7,808 nucleotides of DNA from CAVPRW01 sp046727435 [NCBI: bacterium]. GTDB lineage: Bacteria; Tectomicrobia; Entotheonellia; J063. The position numbers and the translations under genes are program-made. The notes below the pieces were generated by a model. The model searched no databases, was not told the origin of the DNA, and saw nothing but the letters and a program-made list of their open reading frames with translations. Location: contig JBKPCR010000274.1 in the NCBI GenBank assembly GCA_046727435.1, forward strand, positions 1 through 7,808. Direction: 5' to 3'. Shown here piece after piece: positions 1 through 4,531 of this stretch; within the stretch, counting starts at the first letter, position 1, and the number at the start of each line of letters is the position of its first letter.

Positions 1-144
1 ATTCTGTCGGATGCCAGGGATTATCTGGATCTCGCACCACACTGGGCGCTCTTCCCAGGCTTGATGATTTTTCTCGCCGTGATTTCCATTAACTACATCG
101 GTGATGGCTTGCGCGATGCCCTCGACCCTCGCAAGATCCTATGA
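1..144 (+). CDS. ABC transporter permease, DppC/OppC type (3' end only)
   Basis: The first 47 codons of the window are open in frame 1 and end at TGA (142-144); the start lies outside. The visible part has the typical C-terminus of the inner-membrane permease of dipeptide/oligopeptide/nickel ABC importers (BPD_transp_1 family). It begins ILSDARDYL, then APHWALFPGLMIFLAVISIN forms the last membrane-spanning helix at about residues 13-36, and the end is the family signature GDGLRDALDPR just before the stop. The family works with a second permease, one or two ATPases and a periplasmic binding protein. None of these follows on this strand, so any partner genes must lie upstream. The substrate cannot be inferred from this fragment. 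The family call is secure. Confidence 0.9.
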   Translation: MLSDARDYLDLAPHWALFPGLMIFLAVISINYIGDGLRDALDPRKIL

Positions 145-214
145 GGCAGCGCGCCCTACTATAGGGACCATACCATCTCAGCAGGTCTCAATGCCGTGCA
201 GGTGGGGATATTGT

Positions 215-243
215 TTGACAAACCGAGTGACGACCTCTATGCT
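215..243 (+). promoter_or_regulatory. Sigma70-like promoter
   Basis: A perfect -35 hexamer TTGACA (215-220) is followed after 17 bases by TATGCT (238-243), which keeps the key T, A and final T of the -10. Transcription would start near 250, giving a leader of about 350 bases before the cold-shock start codon at 604, or a separate small RNA. Cold-shock mRNAs often have long structured leaders, which fits but does not prove the assignment. This is the best plus-strand promoter match noticed in the window. Confidence 0.5.
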
Positions 244-404
244 CTCACATAGTGGCTACCGATCTTCCATGCATCCAACCCTGTGGCAAGATGGCAGTTG
301 CCTGTGATCGCTGCGTGGTGCATGCGATCTTACCTCCCGAGGCCATGATGAGGGCACTTCATGCAGCTGGGTAGACGAGATGCTGGGCCGATAGGAAGCG
401 ACCA

Positions 405-416
405 GCCATGCATGGC
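405..416. repeat. Perfect 12-bp palindrome
   Basis: GCCATGCATGGC reads the same on both strands and lies in the non-coding region upstream of the cold-shock gene. It could be a binding site for a dimeric regulator, but its function is unknown and chance is possible. Confidence 0.3.
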
Positions 417-603
417 GTGGCGGCGATATCGACCCTGACAGAGGTAGGCAGGGCTGTGGAGGACAGACGATCCAAAGGTGCCTAGCACTGTGGATAGCGC
501 CTTCCCCACAAACGGGTTGGGTAAACGGCCGGAGGGTATGCATGACGGTGGAGGTCGGAAATGGTCCGCAGGAGACCACCCTCACGCGAGAAAGGGCGAC
601 ATC

Positions 604-822
604 ATGGCAACGGGGAAGATCAAACGGATGGTGCAAGAGCGCGGGTTTGGGTTCATCTCGGCTGATGATGGGCGCGAGATTTTCTTCCATCGATCGGGAG
701 TCGAAGGCACAACATTCGAGGCATTGCGCGAGGGGCTTCGAGTCGCATTCGATGTTGAGAAGGGGCAGAAGGGCCCACGTGCCGTGCATGTACATCTCGC
801 CGAGGCGGCGCAACTGAGCTGA
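604..822 (+). CDS. Cold-shock-domain protein (CspA-like)
   Basis: This 72-residue protein is one complete cold-shock domain, an OB-fold that binds single-stranded RNA/DNA and typically acts as an RNA chaperone in the cytoplasm. RNP1 is seen as RGFGFIS (residues 13-19) and RNP2 as IFFHRS (26-31). The later strands carry LREGLRVAFDVE and the KGPRAVHV end typical of the family. The usual N-terminal KWFN is replaced by KRMV (residues 7-10), so one of the family's surface aromatics is absent, and Phe of the usual VHFS is Arg30. The ATG at 604 was chosen because GAGAAAGGG lies just upstream and the product then has the normal family length. An in-frame GTG at 478 would add 42 residues with no family resemblance. 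The bS21 gene follows 196 bases later on the same strand, and a promoter at 215-243 may drive both. Confidence 0.92.
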   Translation: MATGKIKRMVQERGFGFISADDGREIFFHRSGVEGTTFEALREGLRVAFDVEKGQKGPRAVHVHLAEAAQLS

Positions 823-1018
823 TGGGGCCTCGCCGTCAGCTTCAAGGGCATCGTGGGGAGTGCTGCGGCAGGTATCATGAGGTGGCATATCCCCGCTGCC
901 ACGTGCATTGCCCCGAGAGCACGGGCGACATCGAGACGATCGAGGGTTGCTGTAGGCCTCGATCCGGATCCGGCGTTTGATGAGGAGCCCCTGGGCGGGG
1001 AGAAAGAGGGAGGTAGTG

Positions 1019-1207
1019 ATGGTGAGGGTGATAGACCAGCAGTTGGACAAAGCTCTCCGCCTGTTGAAGCGCCAGCTCTCCAGGGACGGCACCTGGCGCG
1101 AGCTCAAGGCCAGAGCCTTCTATGAAAAGCCCAGCGTCAAGAAGCGTCGACGGCAACGCGCGGTGCGACGGCGCCTGCTGAAATTGGAAAAGATGTCGGC
1201 AGAATGA
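1019..1207 (+). CDS. rpsU: Small ribosomal subunit protein bS21
   Basis: This 62-residue, very basic protein matches bS21, a 30S component near the anti-Shine-Dalgarno end of 16S rRNA that helps initiation. Visible features are the N-terminal helix (DKALRLLKRQLSRDG, residues 10-24), the family signature FYEKPS (34-39), and a highly basic helix rich in KKRRRQR and RRR (41-52). An upstream in-frame ATG (977) would add 14 residues. The ATG at 1019 is preferred because AGAGGGAGG lies directly upstream and the protein then starts MVRVI, close to the normal bS21 start. The neighbours are a cold-shock protein upstream and, downstream, an unknown small protein and IF-3, so this is a small translation/RNA-binding cluster. 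Confidence 0.93.
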   Translation: MVRVIDQQLDKALRLLKRQLSRDGTWRELKARAFYEKPSVKKRRRQRAVRRRLLKLEKMSAE

Positions 1208-1258
1208 ACGCCAGAGGCGAGGGCCTGGGCATACAGGTCATACAGAAGGGAATGTCTT

Positions 1259-1483
1259 ATGAAGCGCATGCTGAAACCCGCTGAAGAATCAACGACTGGA
1301 GGGCCAGTACAAGGGCAGGTGCCTCATGTGCGCGTCCGCTGCAAGGAAGAGTTTAGCGCCGACGAGCTGGCACTGCTGCAAGCCAAGCTCGAAGGGTGGA
1401 TGCGCGCCGTGGCAACCAAATCGGAGAGTAAACGACCTCGACATCAGTTTGTGATGAAGGCCAAAAATGCCGGGCGCATGTAA
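1259..1483 (+). CDS. Hypothetical 74-residue basic protein between rpsU and infC
   Basis: I do not recognise the family. The ATG at 1259 has AAGGG eight bases upstream, a good ribosome binding site, and the stop is TAA at 1481-1483. Residues 1-22 look flexible (Ser, Thr, Gly, Pro, Gln). VRVRCKEEF (24-32) is a probable strand, and SADELALLQAKLEGWMRAVATK (33-54) reads as one amphipathic helix. The tail, with SKRPRHQF and MKAKNAGRM, is strongly basic. Size, charge and position between two translation genes on the same strand suggest, as inference only, an RNA- or ribosome-associated role. It starts 51 bases after rpsU and is probably co-transcribed with it. The short gap contains the direct repeat CATACAG twice, two bases apart. 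Confidence 0.65.
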   Translation: MKRMLKPAEESTTGGPVQGQVPHVRVRCKEEFSADELALLQAKLEGWMRAVATKSESKRPRHQFVMKAKNAGRM

Positions 1484-1491
1484 CCTCCGAT

Positions 1492-1505
1492 GCGCGTTAT
1501 CGCGC
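1492..1505 (+). other. Short GC hairpin after the 74-residue gene
   Basis: GCGCG-TTAT-CGCGC is a perfect 5-bp stem with a four-base loop, starting eight bases after the upstream stop codon. No T-run follows, so it is not a standard intrinsic terminator. It may be a 3'-end stabiliser or a chance structure. Confidence 0.3.
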
Positions 1506-1566
1506 CACGAGATCTAGCTGAGACGCTTCCGAGAGTCATATCTAGCAGTAGCCACAGTGGTGATGA

Positions 1567-1604
1567 TGGCCGGGACTTCAGTGCGAGTTCCGCACCCGTG
1601 GCCA
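1567..1604 (+). promoter_or_regulatory. Possible leader stem-loop just before the infC ribosome binding site
   Basis: An inner perfect stem GTGCG-agttc-CGCAC (1581-1595) sits inside an outer pair TGGCC (1567-1571) / GGCCA (1600-1604). The structure ends immediately before the purine-rich ribosome binding site (1605-1612). It could tune access of ribosomes to infC. In E. coli, infC is self-regulated through an unusual AUU start; here the start is a plain ATG, so any control would have to work differently. The pairing was found by eye only. Confidence 0.3.
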
Positions 1605-1619
1605 GAAAGGGGTGCCAGT

Positions 1620-2159
1620 ATGCAAACACCTCCTGACCCACGCAAATCGGCGGGGCCGAAATTGCGTATTAATCGTATGATCCGTGCCCGCGAGGTACGG
1701 GTGATCGGGTCGGAAGGCGAACACCTGGGTGTTGTGCCGTTGGAAGAGGCATTCGGAATTGCCGCCGCACAGGGGCTCGATCTCGTCGAAGTGTCGCCGG
1801 ATGCCGAGCCGCCGGTGTGTAAGATCATCGATTATGGCAAGTTTCGCTATATGCAAGATAAGCGTGGGCGTGAGGCGAAAAAGAAACAGCGGGTGATTCA
1901 GGTCAAGGAAATCCGTATGCGCCCCAAGACCGAAGAGAACGATTATCTGGTCAAGAGCCGTCAGATCCGTCGCTTTCTCGAGGAGGGGAATAAAGCCAAA
2001 GTGAGCATGCGATTTCGTGGACGAGAGCATGAGCATGCCGAGCTCGGTCAGCAGAAACTTGAACGTCTCATGCTCGAGATGCAAGACTTGGCCAATATCG
2101 AACAGGCCCCGCAGATGGAGGGGCGTATGATCACCATGGTCTTAGCCCCGAAACATTGA
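1620..2159 (+). CDS. infC: Translation initiation factor IF-3
   Basis: IF-3 binds the 30S subunit, keeps it apart from 50S and monitors start-codon/initiator-tRNA pairing. The 179-residue product has the normal length. The N-domain begins at LRINRMIRAREVRVI (residues 15-29) and contains LGVVPLEEA and the signature PPVCKIIDYGKFRY (64-77). A lysine-rich linker (about 80-90, EAKKKQRV) leads to the C-domain with VKEIRMRPKTEENDY (95-109) and VSMRFRGREHEH (118-129). The ATG at 1620 was chosen because AAAGGGG lies seven bases upstream and it gives the family length; in-frame ATGs from 1557 add 21 unrelated residues. The usual followers rpmI and rplT are absent: a fused aromatic amino acid gene comes next, 142 bases downstream. 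Confidence 0.96.
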   Translation: MQTPPDPRKSAGPKLRINRMIRAREVRVIGSEGEHLGVVPLEEAFGIAAAQGLDLVEVSPDAEPPVCKIIDYGKFRYMQDKRGREAKKKQRVIQVKEIRMRPKTEENDYLVKSRQIRRFLEEGNKAKVSMRFRGREHEHAELGQQKLERLMLEMQDLANIEQAPQMEGRMITMVLAPKH

Positions 2160-2301
2160 GCCGTGCCACCCAGCACAGCCATTCCCGCGAGCTGACAGAG
2201 CTGTCCGGCCGTCTCGGCATGATTGCACCCGTCGATACGTCGCCTCAGAGAATGCCATGGGCCTCCGCCGGTATAGCGCGGGATGAGCCGCGGGAGGATG
2301 C

Positions 2302-4002
2302 ATGACGATCGGATATTTGGGGCCAGAAGGAACCTACACCGACGAGGCCGCCAAACAGCTGTTTCCTGCGACGACCCGCACGCCCCACCCATCCATCGAT
2401 GCCGTCTTCAATGCCGTCGCGTCCCATGTCATCAGCGCTGGGGTGGTGCCAATCGAGAGTCTGGTGCAGGGACCGGTCACGGAAACGTTGGACAACCTCT
2501 TTCGATATGCTGGCCAGGTGACCATCGGCGACATGCTGGTGCTGCCGATCGATCATGCCATCGGGGCATTGGGGGGGCCGGCAGACATCCGGCGCATCCT
2601 ATCCAAGGACCAAGCGCTGCATCAATGCTCGCAATATATCGCGCGTCAGTTCCCGCGTGCAGCGCTGGTGGAAACCCCCAGCACCACCGCTGCGATGGAG
2701 ATGATCGTCCAACAGGGGTGGCGCGACGCGGCCGCGATTGGCAATGCCGCAGCCCTGCGGCAGTATGGCCTAGAGGTGCTCGCACAGGGCATTGGTAATC
2801 CGCCTCAGAATAAGACGAAATTTGCGGTGCTCGGCGACCGCTATCATGCTCCGACCGGCACCGACGCCACCTCATTCGTCATCTACCCACATCGCGATCG
2901 CATCGGCCTGCTGGAAGACATCTTGCATCTCATCAGCCGTGAGAGCGGTTTGAACCTCTCCTCGATTCATTCGCGCCCCGACACTAAAGGGGGCTTTCGG
3001 TTTTATATCGAGGTCGAAGGACATGCCGAAGATCTGGCCGTGGCTCGTTGCCTGGCGGCGATGGAACGATCCTTGGCCTCCGATGAAGTCGAAGTGCGGG
3101 TCTTTGGCGCTTATCCACGGCGCATGTTCAACGAGCCGCGCCTCCATGCCATTGGCTTGATCGGTGGCACAGGCCTGATGGGACGCTGGTTCAGGCCGTT
3201 CTTCGAGAAGGCCGGCTACCAGGTCTTGATCAGCGGCCGCACCACACCCCTCACCTATCAGGAATGCATCGCCCAATCGGACGCAGTGATCATCAATGTC
3301 CCCATCAGCCATACCATCGAGTTGATCCACAAACTGGGGCATTTCTTCCGGCCTGGGCAACTGATGGTCGATAATACCTCGATCAAAACGCAGCCGGTGG
3401 CGGCGATGCTGGAGGTGGCTCCGGAGGGGGTCGAAGTGCTCGGTATGCACACGGTCTTTGGTCCGACGATTACCGAGTTGCGGCGTCAGAATGTGATTTT
3501 TACATCCACGTCTCAATCGGGCGAGCTGGCCCAGGAATTCGAGGGAATTTTCTATAAGTATGGGGCGACAATCACGCATACCACCCCAGAGTATCACGAT
3601 CGGCAGATGGCGTTTCATCAGAACCTTGAGCATTTTACCAAAGTCGTCCTGGCGGAGGTGTTACGCGCACAATTCGGCGCTCCTGAGGTGATGGCGAGCT
3701 ATAGCTCACCGAACTCGCGCTTGTCGCTCATTACCATGGGGCGTGTCCTCAAGGGGGATCCCGAATTATATGCGGAGATTCAGACGCAAAACCTCCAAGG
3801 GGCCGGGATGCTCCAGGAGTATCTGCGCATCGCTGGCGAGATCGGTCGCGCTTTGATGCAGGGGGACGCCAGCCACTTCGCGCAGGGCATGCGTCGCTCT
3901 GCAGAGGTGTTTGGAAGCGATTTTCTGGCCCACGCCGTCGACACCTCGAATGCGATTCAGGAGGCGACCGCAATACCACTGTCCCGCAGTCGTCTCCCCT
4001 AA
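2302..4002 (+). CDS. pheA-tyrA: Fused prephenate dehydratase-ACT-prephenate dehydrogenase
   Basis: This 566-residue cytoplasmic protein joins both enzymes that split prephenate towards phenylalanine and tyrosine. Residues 1-180 are the dehydratase: LGPEGTYTDEAA (6-17), PIESLVQGPVTETLD (50-64), PSTTAAME (126-133), and KTKFAVLG (171-178). Residues about 190-270 are an ACT domain with IGLLEDIL and SIHSRP (221-226), the usual Phe-sensing region. From about 282 comes a TyrA-type dehydrogenase: GGTGLMG (288-294, dinucleotide loop), His383 in GMHTVFGP (E. coli TyrA His197), and Arg473 in SSPNSRL (E. coli Arg294). No chorismate mutase domain is present, so that activity must come from elsewhere. The dehydratase motifs deviate: PIENS is PIESL and TRF is TKF. 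After the second Rossmann strand SGR replaces an acidic residue, hinting at NADP. The start has GGGAGG just upstream. Confidence 0.9.
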   Translation: MTIGYLGPEGTYTDEAAKQLFPATTRTPHPSIDAVFNAVASHVISAGVVPIESLVQGPVTETLDNLFRYAGQVTIGDMLVLPIDHAIGALGGPADIRRILSKDQALHQCSQYIARQFPRAALVETPSTTAAMEMIVQQGWRDAAAIGNAAALRQYGLEVLAQGIGNPPQNKTKFAVLGDRYHAPTGTDATSFVIYPHRDRIGLLEDILHLISRESGLNLSSIHSRPDTKGGFRFYIEVEGHAEDLAVARCLAAMERSLASDEVEVRVFGAYPRRMFNEPRLHAIGLIGGTGLMGRWFRPFFEKAGYQVLISGRTTPLTYQECIAQSDAVIINVPISHTIELIHKLGHFFRPGQLMVDNTSIKTQPVAAMLEVAPEGVEVLGMHTVFGPTITELRRQNVIFTSTSQSGELAQEFEGIFYKYGATITHTTPEYHDRQMAFHQNLEHFTKVVLAEVLRAQFGAPEVMASYSSPNSRLSLITMGRVLKGDPELYAEIQTQNLQGAGMLQEYLRIAGEIGRALMQGDASHFAQGMRRSAEVFGSDFLAHAVDTSNAIQEATAIPLSRSRLP

Positions 4003-4037
4003 ACCACTGTCCATCCGCTGTTCTGTCAGGAGGCATG

Positions 4038-4370
4038 ATGTCCGAGGCTTATCAGCCTGTCCGTGACTTGGTGCGCCAGGCGCTGCTCGAGAGTGATGGA
4101 AACTGGAACGCGGCCGAGCAACTGTGCTATCGGCGGCTGGCAGAAGACCCAGTCCTGCAAGAGCAGATCGCGCAGATCTGTGTGGAATGGGTCATCCGTA
4201 ATGTCATCACGGCCGAGGGGCGGCGACAACAGCAACTGGAGGCCGATCGGTTGCGGGAAGCGCGCGAGGTGGCGGAGCACGATCAGCAAATCAAACAAAC
4301 CGTCGATGACTTTCTTGAAGACCTCCGAGGCAAGAACGGGGGGATATCCGGTCGTTCCCATGAGCTATAA
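4038..4370 (+). CDS. Hypothetical 110-residue helical protein
   Basis: I do not recognise the family. A strong AGGAGG (4028-4033) precedes two adjacent ATGs. The second (4038) is preferred because the first is only one base from the ribosome binding site. Residues 5-35 (YQPVRDLVRQALLESDGNW and on to CYRRLAEDP) read as two short helices with a turn at GNWNAAEQL, somewhat like a helix-turn-helix. Residues 38-58 form another helix with two aromatic/aliphatic faces. Residues 59-97 are charged and Glu/Gln/Arg rich, probably a coiled coil (EGRRQQQLEADRLREAREVAEHD). The tail is Gly/Ser rich. There is no signal peptide or membrane segment. It begins 35 bases after the fused aromatic gene, so co-transcription is likely, but nothing links it to amino acid synthesis. 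Confidence 0.7.
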   Translation: MSEAYQPVRDLVRQALLESDGNWNAAEQLCYRRLAEDPVLQEQIAQICVEWVIRNVITAEGRRQQQLEADRLREAREVAEHDQQIKQTVDDFLEDLRGKNGGISGRSHEL

Positions 4371-4407
4371 ACCGCATCGCAGTGAGATGAACCACCCAGA
4401 TAATACG

Positions 4408-4435
4408 CCCTCTTCCTCTGAGAGAGGAGGCAGGG
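4408..4435. terminator. Terminator-like hairpin between convergent genes
   Basis: CTTCCTCT-GAG-AGAGGAGG (4412-4430) forms an 8-bp stem with one wobble pair. It extends by CCC/GGG (4408-4410 with 4433-4435) across a small internal loop. A second hairpin follows at 4442-4458, CCTG-TG with a GGAA loop and one bulged C. The position between convergent genes suits a two-way transcription stop. Neither strand has a T-tract after the stem, so intrinsic termination is uncertain. Confidence 0.4.
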
Positions 4436-4531
4436 TACGCTCCTGTGGGAACACCAGGCAATGGTCACCGTCCGCAATCCTGAGAATACGATCTACCCTT
4501 CATGTCAGCGGCATGTCATCAGCTGCCAGGT

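Larger units (their letters stand above)
145..603. other. 459-base non-coding stretch between permease and cold-shock gene
   Basis: No convincing gene was found on either strand. Open frames here have no family resemblance, are rich in Cys, His, Pro and Arg, or are antisense shadows running through the cold-shock and bS21 genes. No tRNA T-arm, tmRNA, SRP RNA or RNase P core was recognised. The stretch does contain a sigma70-like promoter (215-243), a perfect 12-bp palindrome (405-416), three ATGCAT sites (269-274, 408-413, 538-543) and one GCATGC. A short dyad CCCTA-cta-TAGGG (154-166) lies just after the permease stop but has no T-tract. The likely content is the permease 3' region plus a long 5' leader, or a small RNA, ahead of the cold-shock gene. 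Confidence 0.6.

Noticed and set aside
159-167. Phage T7 promoter-like core ACTATAGGG
   Set aside because: Only the last ten bases match the T7 consensus and the upstream recognition part does not; there is no phage gene nearby. It is part of a short CCCTA/TAGGG dyad.
374-407. SRP-RNA-like hairpin (GCTGG ... GGAAGC ... CCAGC)
   Set aside because: The invariant SRP domain IV loop sequences are not present in the right order, and the stem is only five pairs.
489-497. DnaA-box-like TGTGGATAG
   Set aside because: It is a single eight-of-nine match with no cluster of boxes, AT-rich region or dnaA/dnaN neighbours; an origin is not supported.
542-817. Open frame preceded by a good GGAGGG site
   Set aside because: It overlaps the whole cold-shock gene in another frame and its product has no resemblance to any family; the ribosome-site-like purines are probably chance.
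256-1107. Long minus-strand open frame of 283 codons
   Set aside because: It runs antisense through the secure cold-shock gene and the start of rpsU, has a Cys/His/Pro/Arg-rich low-likelihood composition and no recognisable domain.
2194-2205. GACAG-AG-CTGTC dyad before the fused aromatic gene, as operator or attenuator
   Set aside because: The loop is too short for an RNA hairpin, there is no Phe/Tyr-rich leader peptide, and no convincing promoter overlaps it; a single short dyad is weak evidence.
2160-2301. Possible rpmI remnant after infC
   Set aside because: None of the frames shows the lysine-rich bL35 pattern, so no remnant is supported.
2872-3633. Minus-strand open frame of 253 codons
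   Set aside because: It is antisense to the ACT and dehydrogenase parts of the fused gene and shows no family motif.
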